Of a DNA stretch of 64,000 bases, positions 48,979 through 57,342 are shown one piece after another. Each line of letters opens with the position of its first letter. Position 1 is the stretch's first letter. This stretch comes from Sphingomonas phyllosphaerae. GTDB lineage: Bacteria; Pseudomonadota; Alphaproteobacteria; Sphingomonadales; Sphingomonadaceae. Both the position numbers and the translations under genes were made by a program. The notes under the pieces are model-generated. The model was not told the DNA's origin. It did not search any database and worked only from the letters and a program-made list of their open reading frames with translations. The stretch covers positions 238,584 to 302,583 of the forward strand of contig NZ_JAPYKH010000003.1 of the NCBI RefSeq assembly GCF_029623345.1. Reading direction: 5' to 3'.

Positions 48979-49715
48979 GACGCGATCTCCCCGGTAAGCA
49001 TCAACAAGTCCCTCCAAGTCTCGGCTTTGGCCGCGGGGCGATCCAGCAGGAAGCGCGGGTGATGGGTCGCCACGACGCGCGTGATGTTGCCCTGCTTATG
49101 GTTAATCATGTGCGTACGTCCCTGCGCGTCAGCGACACTCATCGCCAGCAGCGCACGGCTCGCCGCATCGCCCATCGCCAGCAGCCGTTTCGGCGCCGCG
49201 AGTGCGACATGATGGCGTGCGATCTCGCCGAGCCGGTCGGCGATGTCGCGCGGCACGCGGCCGGTGGTGGGACGGCGGGTGCAGACCGAGGCGAGCGCAG
49301 TATCCGCGCGCGAGCGACCGATGGCGGCGAGCATCCGATCGAACAAACGCCCGGTTTCGCCCTCCAGCAGTGTCTCGCGGTCGTCGCGCTCTGGGCAATC
49401 GACGAACACCATCAACTCGGCGTTACCCGGCCCACTCGCGGCTATCGCAACGCCGCCCCAGCGCGCTTCGGGCGCGTCCTCGCCGAGCCGCCACGTCGCG
49501 AACGCCTCGTGCGTATCGGGCAGCGCGGCGGAGGCAGGGACTGGCGCACTCGCGGGCGCGACGGGGGAGAAAAGGCCGGACGGCGCGGGGGTCTCGATCG
49601 GGGCGAGCCAATCGAACGGGGCGTCCTCGACGAGCGTGTCTACCCCCGCTTCGCGCCACCAGTCGAGCGCGCTCGCCGCGATCTTGGCCCAGTCGTGATT
49701 CTGATCAGCCCCCAT
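48975..49715 (-). CDS. Uracil-DNA glycosylase superfamily protein, atypical
   Basis: 246 residues. The C-terminal 150 residues follow the UDG fold of families 4/5: VCTRRPTTGRVP in the place of the P-C-R-P-P motif, LAAPKRLLAMGDAASRALLAM, and THHPRFLLDRP for the HP(S/R) loop. The usual motif 1 (GEAPG) reads VDCPERDDRE, and the four Fe-S cysteines of family 4 are missing (only two Cys in the protein). The N-terminal 90 residues are variable and rich in Ala and Pro. Glycosylase activity is doubtful. First gene of the UDG-slt-moaB operon. Confidence 0.8.
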   Translation of the reverse strand: MGADQNHDWAKIAASALDWWREAGVDTLVEDAPFDWLAPIETPAPSGLFSPVAPASAPVPASAALPDTHEAFATWRLGEDAPEARWGGVAIAASGPGNAELMVFVDCPERDDRETLLEGETGRLFDRMLAAIGRSRADTALASVCTRRPTTGRVPRDIADRLGEIARHHVALAAPKRLLAMGDAASRALLAMSVADAQGRTHMINHKQGNITRVVATHHPRFLLDRPAAKAETWRDLLMLTGEIAS

Positions 49716-49844
49716 AAACGCATCATAGGATCGCGGTTGACGTGAGCGTCAACTTTCTGGCACCGCCGGCCCGATCAGCCGTTGCGACGGTACGACGAGT
49801 GCCCGCGGGGATGCGGCGCCGGGCGCTCCCGAGGAGAAGATGAC

Positions 49845-51503
49845 GTGAGCGAACGCGAGTCCATGCCCTATGACGTGGTCATCGTCGGCGCCGGGCCGGC
49901 GGGCCTGTCGGCGGCGATCCGGCTCAAGCAGGTCGCGGCGGAGAAAGGGGCCGACGTATCGGTCTGCGTGCTCGAGAAGGGATCGGAGGTCGGCGCGCAC
50001 ATCCTTTCCGGCGCCGTCATCGACCCGCAGTCGCTCGACGAGCTGCTGCCCGACTGGCGCGAGCAGGGCTGCCCGCTGGCCGAGGTGCCGGTTACCGAGA
50101 ACCTGCATTGGGTGCTCACCCGCACGGGCAAGCTCACCCTGCCGCACCTCTGGACGCCGCCCTTCCTCCATAACAAGGGCACTTACACCGGCTCGCTCGG
50201 CAATCTGTGCCGCTGGCTCTCGGGCAAGGCCGAGGAGCTGGGCGTCGAGATCTTCCCCGGCTTCGCCGCGGCCGAGATCCTCTTCCACGACGACGGCAGC
50301 GTCAAGGGCGTCGCTACCGGCGACATGGGCGTGGCGCGCGACGGCACGCACAAGCCCGACTATCAGCCAGGGCTCGAGCTGCATGCTAAATACACCTTTT
50401 TTTCAGAGGGATGTCGCGGACACCTGTCGAAGGAGCTGATGCGGCTGTTCGACCTGCGACGCGACTGTGACCCGCAGGTCTATGGCCTCGGCGTCAAGGA
50501 ATTGTGGGACATCGATCCCGAACTGCACACGCCGGGCAAGGTCGTTCACACGCAGGGCTGGCCGCTCAGCGAGACCGGGTCGAACGGCGGCGGCTGGATC
50601 TACCACCAGGCCAACGGGCAGGTGAGCATCGGCTTCGTCACCTGGCTCAACTACAGCAACCCCTATGTCTCGCCGTTCCAGGAGATGCAGCGCTGGAAGA
50701 CGCACCCGGCGGTCGCGGCGCTGCTCAAGGGAGGCAAGCGGGTGAGCTACGGCGCGCGCGCGATCAACGACGGCGGACTCCAGTCCATTCCCAAGCTGGT
50801 TTTCCCCGGCGGGGCGTTGATCGGCGACAGCGCGGGCTTCCTCAACGTGCCGCGGATCAAGGGCACCCACACCGCGATGAAGACGGGCATGCTCGCCGCT
50901 GAGGCCGCGGTCGACGCGATCGTCTCGCAGCGCGGGAGTGACGAACTGGTCGCTTACCCCGAGGCGTTCGAGCGCAGCTGGGTGAAGAAGGAGCTGTCAA
51001 TCGTCCGCAACGTCGTCCCGCTGGTGAAGCGCTTCGGCGACCTGATCGGCTCGGGACTGGCCGGCGTGACGATGTGGCTCGAATATCTCGGGCTCCGCCT
51101 GCCGTTCACGCTCCACCACCATCCCGATCATGAGACGCTGTGGCGCAAGGACCTGGTCAAGAGGATCGACTATCCCAAGCCCGACGGCGTGCTGACCTTC
51201 GACCGGCTCTCCTCGGTGTTCCTGTCGAACACCAATCACGAGGAGGACCAGCCGGTCCACCTCACGCTCAAGGACCCGACCATCCCGGTCGCCTACGACC
51301 TGCCGCTCTACGACGAGCCCGCGCAGCGCTACTGCCCGGCAGGCGTTTACGAGATCGTCGGCGAGGAGGTCGGCGAACCCAAGTTCGTGATCAACGCGCA
51401 GAATTGCGTCCACTGCAAGACCTGCGACATCAAGGACCCGACGCAGAACATCAACTGGGTCGTGCCCGAGGGCGGCGGCGGGCCGAACTATCCGAACATG
51501 TGA
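49845..51503 (+). CDS. Electron transfer flavoprotein-ubiquinone oxidoreductase
   Basis: 552 residues from GTG 49845, after GAGGAGAAG (ATG 49863 is an alternative). Membrane-associated flavoprotein that passes electrons from ETF to ubiquinone during fatty and amino acid oxidation. FAD loop VVIVGAGPAGLSAAIRL, membrane-anchor and ubiquinone region in the middle, and the C-terminal [4Fe-4S] ligands in RYCPAGVYEI and NCVHCKTCDIKDP. It could serve the isovaleryl-CoA dehydrogenase at 61 kb, though not in an operon with it. Confidence 0.96.
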   Translation: MSERESMPYDVVIVGAGPAGLSAAIRLKQVAAEKGADVSVCVLEKGSEVGAHILSGAVIDPQSLDELLPDWREQGCPLAEVPVTENLHWVLTRTGKLTLPHLWTPPFLHNKGTYTGSLGNLCRWLSGKAEELGVEIFPGFAAAEILFHDDGSVKGVATGDMGVARDGTHKPDYQPGLELHAKYTFFSEGCRGHLSKELMRLFDLRRDCDPQVYGLGVKELWDIDPELHTPGKVVHTQGWPLSETGSNGGGWIYHQANGQVSIGFVTWLNYSNPYVSPFQEMQRWKTHPAVAALLKGGKRVSYGARAINDGGLQSIPKLVFPGGALIGDSAGFLNVPRIKGTHTAMKTGMLAAEAAVDAIVSQRGSDELVAYPEAFERSWVKKELSIVRNVVPLVKRFGDLIGSGLAGVTMWLEYLGLRLPFTLHHHPDHETLWRKDLVKRIDYPKPDGVLTFDRLSSVFLSNTNHEEDQPVHLTLKDPTIPVAYDLPLYDEPAQRYCPAGVYEIVGEEVGEPKFVINAQNCVHCKTCDIKDPTQNINWVVPEGGGGPNYPNM

Positions 51504-51624
51504 GGAGCGTGAGGGTTCGACGCGCGCTCGTGCCGCCAGCTACCGTCTTCTCGGACTTCAGCCGAGATCTATCCTCGCCGAAGACACAACGCTCGGTGCC
51601 TGCGGGAACGATGGGGACGGAGTA

Positions 51625-51679
51625 AAGTCCGGGATGACGAAGCGTGTCGCACTGGTCCCACCAAGTCGGGGATGACGGA
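51625..51679. repeat. Degenerate palindromic repeat between ETF-QO and TPR genes
   Basis: Two half-copies point the same way: AGTCCGGGATGACGA near 51625 and CAAGTCGGGGATGACGG near 51662, with no matching left arms. This looks like a decayed or partial member of the family seen at 14482 and 20742. The whole 282-base gap (51504-51786) holds no gene. Confidence 0.55.
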
Positions 51680-51786
51680 GGCGAAAAGCACGCCGCTTGC
51701 CCACCATCCTGCCGCCATCCCCGCCGCGCGCAATAAACCCGACCGCCGGGGTTGACGCGACCGCGCCCGAGCCGCGACAGCGGGTC

Positions 51787-53421
51787 ATGCGGTTCAGCCA
51801 TTCCGGTCTCGCCTCCGCCGCGCTGCTGGTGCTGCTCGTGCCCGGCGCCGCGGCGGCCGCCACGGGCGATCTCGGCGCGTACATGAAGGCGCGTGCCGCC
51901 GCGGCCGATGGCGAGGTCGCCGCCGCTACCAGCGACTATGCGCGCGCGCTCGCCGCCGCTCCCGACAATGCGGTGATTGCGGTGCGTGCCTATCGCGAGG
52001 CGGTGCGCGCGGGTGATCTCGCGCTCGCCGATCGCGCCGCGGCGTCGCTCGCCGATCAGGGCGTTGCCCCCGCCGACGCCGCCTTGCTCGCGCTCGCCCG
52101 CGCCGCGCGGACCGGTGACCGGGTCGCCGCCGGCGCCGCCATCGCGCGTTTGCGCGACGACCAGCTCCGCATCCTCGCCGCGCCGCTCGCCGCCTGGGCC
52201 GCGCTCGACACCGGCGGCGACCCGTTCACGCCGCTTGCGCGCGCGCCCGCCGACGCGGTGTCGCGCCGCTTCGTCGAGGAGACCCGCGCGCTGCTTTTGA
52301 TCGCCACCGGCAAGGTGGTGGACGGCGAGGCCGCGCTGCGACCGCTGCTCGGCAACGACCTCGCCAGCCAGGATCATCGCGTCGCCGCCGCGCGGCTGCT
52401 GCTCGGTCGCGGCGAGGGGCAGGCGACGGCGCAGTTGCTGGCCGCGGGCGGCGAGTCGGCGATCGCGATGCTGCGCGCAGCGGCGACCGACCCCACGCTG
52501 GCCAAGCGCTACGCCGCCAAGCCGTCGCTGGCGTTCGGCGCCTCCTATCTGTTCACGCGCGTCGCCTCGGACCTGGCGGTCGGCGCGCCCGGCCCGCTCA
52601 CCTACACGCTGCTCCAGGCCGCGCTGCGCGCCGAGCCGGGCAACGACCGGGCGCGGGTGCTGCTCGCGGGCGTGCTCGCGCGCGACGATGCGGTCGACCA
52701 CGCGCTGGCGGTGCTCGACGCGGTGCCGCCGACCAGCCTGTACGCGCCGATCGCGGCGACGGGGCGGGTCCAGCTGCTCGCCGAGGACGGTCGCGACGCC
52801 GAGGCGCTCGCCGCGGCGCGCGTGCTGGGCGCCGCCCCCGGCGCCTCGACCGACGACGTGCAGCGGCTGGCCGACCTGAACGTCCGGCTCGGCCGCCCCG
52901 ACGAGGCGGTGCCGCTGTACCGGCGGCTGATCGAGCGCGCCGGCGCTGCTGCCGACTGGGCCGACTGGCTGCAATATGGCGCCGCGCTCGACGAGGCGAA
53001 GCGCTGGGATCAGGCGCGTCCCGCGCTGGAGCGAGCGGTCAAGCTGGGGCCGAGCGAGCCGCTCGCGCTCAACTATCTCGGCTATGCGCTGGTGCAGCGG
53101 CGCGAGCGGCTGGGCGACGCGCAGAAGCTGCTCGAACGCGCGGCCGCGCTGAAGCCCGACGACGCCGCGATCGCCGACTCGCTCGGCTGGGCGCTGCTGG
53201 TGCGCGGCCAGCGCGCGCGCGCATTGCCGCTGCTCGAACGCGCCGCGCTCGGCGATCCCGCCAACGCCGAGATCGCGGAGCATCTCGGCGACGCCTATTG
53301 GACGGCGGGGCGGCGCTACGAGGCGCGCTATGCCTGGACCGCGGCGCGCCAGATCGCCGATGCCGACGACGCCGTCCGGCTCGACGCCAAGATCGCGCGC
53401 GGGATCGAGGCGCTGCGGTGA
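51787..53421 (+). CDS. TPR-repeat periplasmic or secreted protein
   Basis: 544 residues from ATG 51787. Signal peptide MRFSHSGLASAALLVLLVPGAAAA. The rest is helical repeats; the clearest TPRs are in the last 200 residues (LALNYLGYALVQRRERLGDA, AAIADSLGWALLVRGQRARA, AEIAEHLGDAYWTAGRRYEA). Very Ala-rich. Probably a scaffold in the periplasm or at the outer membrane. ispE overlaps its stop by 4 bases, an arrangement common in sphingomonads, but no functional link is known. Confidence 0.85.
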   Translation: MRFSHSGLASAALLVLLVPGAAAAATGDLGAYMKARAAAADGEVAAATSDYARALAAAPDNAVIAVRAYREAVRAGDLALADRAAASLADQGVAPADAALLALARAARTGDRVAAGAAIARLRDDQLRILAAPLAAWAALDTGGDPFTPLARAPADAVSRRFVEETRALLLIATGKVVDGEAALRPLLGNDLASQDHRVAAARLLLGRGEGQATAQLLAAGGESAIAMLRAAATDPTLAKRYAAKPSLAFGASYLFTRVASDLAVGAPGPLTYTLLQAALRAEPGNDRARVLLAGVLARDDAVDHALAVLDAVPPTSLYAPIAATGRVQLLAEDGRDAEALAAARVLGAAPGASTDDVQRLADLNVRLGRPDEAVPLYRRLIERAGAAADWADWLQYGAALDEAKRWDQARPALERAVKLGPSEPLALNYLGYALVQRRERLGDAQKLLERAAALKPDDAAIADSLGWALLVRGQRARALPLLERAALGDPANAEIAEHLGDAYWTAGRRYEARYAWTAARQIADADDAVRLDAKIARGIEALR

Positions 53422-54275
53422 GCGCGACGACAATCGACACGATCGTGCTGGTCGAGCCGGCGCCGGCCAAGCTTAACCTGGCGCTTCACGTCCGCGCGCG
53501 CCGCGCCGACGGCTACCACGCGCTCGAGACGCTGTTCGCCTTCGCGCGTGACGGCGACGTCGTGACGCTGGCGCCGGCCGAGCGCGACAGCTTGTCCGTG
53601 ACCGGACCATTCGCCGCGGCGATCGGCGACGATGCCGACAACCTCGTCGTCCGCGCGCTCGCCGCCTTTCGGACGGCCTTCGGCGTGGACGAGTGCTACG
53701 CGATCTCGCTCGACAAAAGGCTGCCCATCGCCTCGGGGATCGGCGGCGGCTCGGCCGACGCCGCGGCGACGCTGCGCGCGCTCGCCCGGCGCCATGGCGT
53801 CGGCAGGGACGACGCCCGGTTGGACGCGGTCGCGCGCGTGCTCGGTGCCGACGTGCCTGCCTGCCTGCTCGGTCGCGCTGCGCTGGGCACGGGGCGGGGC
53901 GACGATCTGGTGCCGACCGCGGGGCTGGACGACTGCCCGGCGCTGCTCGTCAATCCGCTCGAGAAGGTCTCCACCGCGGCGGTGTTCGCGCGCTGGGACG
54001 GCGTCGACCGCGGCGCGATCGGGGAAGGCGGCACGCTGGCGCTGGCGCTGGCTGGGCGCAACGATCTCCAGCCCGCCGCGGAGGCGATCGCGCCCGCGGT
54101 GCGCCATCTGCTCGAAGCGCTGGGGCAGCAGGCGGGCGTGATCCTGACGCGCATGTCCGGCTCCGGCGCCACCTGTTTCGCGCTGTTCGACGACGGTGCG
54201 ACGCGCGATGCCGCCGCAGCCGCGATCGCCGCGCAGCATCCGGCTTGGTGGCAGCTCGCGACCGCGGTGGCATGA
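53418..54275 (+). CDS. ispE: 4-diphosphocytidyl-2-C-methyl-D-erythritol kinase
   Basis: 285 residues from GTG 53418 overlapping the TPR gene stop. GHMP kinase of the MEP isoprenoid pathway. PAKLNLALHVRARRADGYHA at the N-terminus with the substrate Lys, ATP loop LPIASGIGGGSADAAATL, and the C-terminal glycine loop MSGSGATCFALF. Followed at once by a 59-residue ORF. Confidence 0.94.
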   Translation: MSATTIDTIVLVEPAPAKLNLALHVRARRADGYHALETLFAFARDGDVVTLAPAERDSLSVTGPFAAAIGDDADNLVVRALAAFRTAFGVDECYAISLDKRLPIASGIGGGSADAAATLRALARRHGVGRDDARLDAVARVLGADVPACLLGRAALGTGRGDDLVPTAGLDDCPALLVNPLEKVSTAAVFARWDGVDRGAIGEGGTLALALAGRNDLQPAAEAIAPAVRHLLEALGQQAGVILTRMSGSGATCFALFDDGATRDAAAAAIAAQHPAWWQLATAVA

Positions 54276-54451
54276 TCAGCGACGCGACCAGGCTGACCGA
54301 CGATATCGTGCGCAATGATGAGGCCGCGCTGTGGCTGCTCAAACGCACGCTTGACGACTCGCTGGACGAGTCGCCCGACGCCGCCTTCGAGGATATGTTC
54401 GGCCAAGCACGCTATGCCGCCGACGTAGCGCACTATCACGACAAGGCTTGA
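54272..54451 (+). CDS. Small acidic protein of unknown function
   Basis: 59 residues, ATGA overlap with the ispE stop, too short for most ORF screens. MISDATRLTDDIVRNDEAAL, then a helical, acidic stretch LDDSLDESPDAAFEDMF and QARYAADVAHYHDKA. No known domain, signal peptide or membrane segment. The overlap with ispE supports translation, and the composition is protein-like. It ends 12 bases before the recA SOS box, so read-through of ispE could reach recA. Confidence 0.65.
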   Translation: MISDATRLTDDIVRNDEAALWLLKRTLDDSLDESPDAAFEDMFGQARYAADVAHYHDKA

Positions 54452-54463
54452 TATCCCGGTAGA

Positions 54464-54478
54464 GTTCTCTACTTGTTC
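54464..54478 (+). promoter_or_regulatory. LexA (SOS) box of recA
   Basis: GTTC (54464-54467), seven bases, GTTC (54475-54478): the exact alphaproteobacterial LexA direct repeat GTTC-N7-GTTC, 78 bases upstream of recA. Confidence 0.88.
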
Positions 54479-54555
54479 TCAGGGAACAAAGAGAATACAT
54501 CATCGCGGTGCGTTGAACGCGACGCGCGGTTGCTCTAGCGAAAGGCTCCACGGCA

Positions 54556-55629
54556 ATGGCCGCCAAACTTCAGGTGATCGATACCGGCATGGCTACCGCG
54601 AACGCAGACCGTCAGAAGGCACTCGACGCCGCGCTGGCACAGATCGACCGCGCCTTCGGCAAGGGCTCGGCGATGAAGCTCGGGCAGAAGGAGACGATGC
54701 AGGTCGAGGCGATCTCGACCGGCTCGCTCGGGCTCGATATCGCGCTGGGCGTCGGCGGGCTGCCGCGCGGCCGCGTGATCGAGGTGTACGGCCCGGAGAG
54801 CTCGGGCAAGACGACGCTGGCGCTCCACGTCATCGCCGAGGCGCAGAAGAACGGCGGCACCGCCGCCTTCGTCGACGCCGAACACGCGCTCGACCCGGTC
54901 TATGCCAAGAAGCTGGGCGTCAACATCGACGAGCTGATCGTATCGCAGCCCGACACCGGCGAGCAGGCGCTCGAGATCGTCGACACGCTGGTGCGCTCGA
55001 ACGCGATCGACGTGCTGGTGGTCGATTCGGTCGCCGCGCTGGTACCGCGCGCCGAAATCGAGGGCGAGATGGGCGATAGTCACGTCGGCCTGCAGGCACG
55101 GCTGATGTCGCAGTCGCTGCGCAAGCTCACCGGCTCGATCAGCCGCTCGCGTTGCATGGTGATCTTCATCAACCAGCTGCGCATGAAGATCGGTGTCATG
55201 TACGGCAACCCGGAGACGACGACGGGCGGTAATGCGCTGAAATTCTACGCCTCGGTACGACTCGACATCCGGCGTACCGGTGCGATCAAGGACCGCGAAG
55301 AGGTGATCGGCAATGCCACTCGCGTAAAGGTGGTCAAGAACAAGGTTGCGCCGCCGTTCAAGCAGGTCGAGTTCGACATCATGTACGGCGAGGGCATCTC
55401 CAAGATCGGCGAGATCCTCGACATCGGGGTGAAAGCCGGGCTGGTGGAGAAATCGGGCGCCTGGTTTTCCTATGACTCGGTCCGGATCGGACAGGGGCGC
55501 GAGAACTCCAAGAACTTCCTACGCGAGAATCCCGAGATGATGCAGCGGCTGGAGAAGGCGATCCGCGCGCGCACCGAGCAGGTCGCTGACGGCATGATGG
55601 CCGGGCCGAGCGAGGACGACGACGTCTGA
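54556..55629 (+). CDS. recA: Recombinase A
   Basis: 357 residues. DNA strand exchange and LexA co-protease. N-terminal [19 protein letters not shown], Walker A GPESSGKT at 79-86, L1 loop [18 protein letters not shown], Walker [12 protein letters not shown]2 loop region [16 protein letters not shown], and an acidic C-terminus SEDDDV. AAAGGCTCC precedes the ATG. SOS-controlled by the box upstream. Confidence 0.98.
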   Translation: MAAKLQVIDTGMATANADRQKALDAALAQIDRAFGKGSAMKLGQKETMQVEAISTGSLGLDIALGVGGLPRGRVIEVYGPESSGKTTLALHVIAEAQKNGGTAAFVDAEHALDPVYAKKLGVNIDELIVSQPDTGEQALEIVDTLVRSNAIDVLVVDSVAALVPRAEIEGEMGDSHVGLQARLMSQSLRKLTGSISRSRCMVIFINQLRMKIGVMYGNPETTTGGNALKFYASVRLDIRRTGAIKDREEVIGNATRVKVVKNKVAPPFKQVEFDIMYGEGISKIGEILDIGVKAGLVEKSGAWFSYDSVRIGQGRENSKNFLRENPEMMQRLEKAIRARTEQVADGMMAGPSEDDDV

Positions 55630-55767
55630 GCCGCTCGGTCATCCAGCGGAGCGCGAGCGGCGATCGTGCGAACGGCGGGTCGGGCAATCTGCTGTGGGCC
55701 ATCGGCTGATGATTAGGCACCCGTCTCGACGGCGACCTTCCAATCGCAGGGCGCGAGAGGCTGGCAG

Positions 55768-56637
55768 ATGACCTCGGGCGCGGATTGGGGCGCTCGCGTC
55801 GGGGCGATCTGGGCGGCGGAATGGGAGCGCACCGAGCGCGCCTTCGCCCATATCGCCAAGGTCCTGGATGAGGCGATCATCTCGATCGCGCCGGAGAACG
55901 GGCGCGCGGCGGACGTCGGCTGCGGCGTCGGAAGCACCGCGCTGGCGCTCGCCGCGGCGCGTCCGGGGCTGTGCGTGACAGGGCTCGACCTCGCCGCGCC
56001 GCTCGCGGCGATCGCACGGAGTCGTGCCGCCCTCCTCGCTCGTCACACCCTCGGGCGCGACGATGGCGATCGCGGGGTCGACTTTCTCGTCGGTGACGCC
56101 GCCGCATTGTTGCCGACGCTCGCGCCGCTCGACCTCATCGTCTCGCGCCACGGCGTGATGTTCTTCGACGCGCCCGTCACCTCCTTCACGTCGATGGCCC
56201 GCGCGGCGCGGCCCGGCGCGCCGCTCGTCTTCTCGTGTTTTCGGACGCGCGAGGAGAACGACTGGGCGGCCGCGCTCGACGCCGCGCTCGGCGTCTCACC
56301 TCCATGCACCGGCGCCTATGCCCCAGGACCGTTCGGGCTGGCGGATCGAGCGCTGACGGAGAACGTGCTCGCCGCTGCGGGCTGGGTCGACGCGACGGCT
56401 ACCCGCCATGATGTCCGCTACGTGGTCGGCGCGGGTGACGATCCGATCGCCGACGCGCTCGCCTTCTTCCGCCGGATCGGTCCCGCCGCGGCCGTGCTCG
56501 CCGCAGCGGCGCCGGACGAGCGAGCGGCGATCGAACGTCGCATCGAGGCGGCGCTCGCGCCGCGGATCCGCGACGGCGCGGTCGCGTTCACGGCAGCGAT
56601 CTGGGTCTGGGTCGCGCGGGCAGGGGAGCCGTCATGA
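55768..56637 (+). CDS. Class I SAM-dependent methyltransferase
   Basis: 289 residues. SAM loop AADVGCGVGSTALALAAARP at about 47-66, acidic motif VTGLDLAAPL, FLVGDAAALLPTL (motif II) and LDLIVSRHGVMFFDAP (motif III). A C-terminal helical cap is present. Methyltransf_11/25-like; substrate unknown. Overlaps the GST gene by 4 bases, so the pair is probably an operon; both would fit small-molecule metabolism. Confidence 0.88.
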   Translation: MTSGADWGARVGAIWAAEWERTERAFAHIAKVLDEAIISIAPENGRAADVGCGVGSTALALAAARPGLCVTGLDLAAPLAAIARSRAALLARHTLGRDDGDRGVDFLVGDAAALLPTLAPLDLIVSRHGVMFFDAPVTSFTSMARAARPGAPLVFSCFRTREENDWAAALDAALGVSPPCTGAYAPGPFGLADRALTENVLAAAGWVDATATRHDVRYVVGAGDDPIADALAFFRRIGPAAAVLAAAAPDERAAIERRIEAALAPRIRDGAVAFTAAIWVWVARAGEPS

Positions 56638-57287
56638 CGATCGTCGTCCACCATCTCGAGAACTCGCGCTCGCAGCGGGTGCTGTGGCTGCTCGAGGAAC
56701 TCGGGCTCGCCTATGAGGTGGAACGTTACGCGCGCGATCCAAAGACGATGCTCGCGCCGCCCGAGTTGCGCCGCGTCCATCCGCTCGGCAAGTCGCCGGT
56801 GATCGAGGACCGCGACGGCGTCGGGCCAGGCGAGGGCGGCCGCGTCGTCGCCGAGACCGGGGCGATCGTCGAGTATCTTGTCGATCGTGCCGACGGCAAG
56901 CTCGGCGCGCCGGCAAAGCGCGACGACGCGCTGCGCTATCGCTTCTGGCTCCATTATGCCGAGGGGTCGATGATGCCGCCGCTGCTGCTCAAGCTGGTGC
57001 TCTCGCGACTGCCGCTGATCGGCAAGCGCGCGGTCGCGCGAGTGCAACCGATGATCGACCGACACCTCGATTTCGTCGAGGCGGAGCTGGCGCAGCGGCC
57101 GTGGTTCGCGGGTGAGGCCTTCACCGCGGCAGACATCATGATGAGCTTTCCGCTCGAGGCGGCGCGTCATCGCGCCGGATTGGGTGAGTCGCGGCCGGCG
57201 ACCGTGGCGTGGCTCGCGAAGATTCATGCGCGGCGCGCCTATCAGCGCGCGCTCGAACGCGGCGGACCCTATGCCTATGCGCGTTGA
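56634..57287 (+). CDS. Glutathione S-transferase
   Basis: 217 residues. Thioredoxin-like domain with SRSQRVLWLLEELGLAYEVE (Ser as likely catalytic residue), HPLGKSPVIEDRDG and the Glu-Thr of VAETGAIVEYL; then the helical domain with WFAGEAFTAADIMMSFPLEA. The insert RDGVGPGEGGRVV is slightly longer than usual. Substrate unknown. Confidence 0.92.
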   Translation: MTIVVHHLENSRSQRVLWLLEELGLAYEVERYARDPKTMLAPPELRRVHPLGKSPVIEDRDGVGPGEGGRVVAETGAIVEYLVDRADGKLGAPAKRDDALRYRFWLHYAEGSMMPPLLLKLVLSRLPLIGKRAVARVQPMIDRHLDFVEAELAQRPWFAGEAFTAADIMMSFPLEAARHRAGLGESRPATVAWLAKIHARRAYQRALERGGPYAYAR

Positions 57288-57342
57288 GGTCACGGGCGGC
57301 GGCGCGGATCAGGCGATCTGCGCCTGACCCGCACCGCACGGC

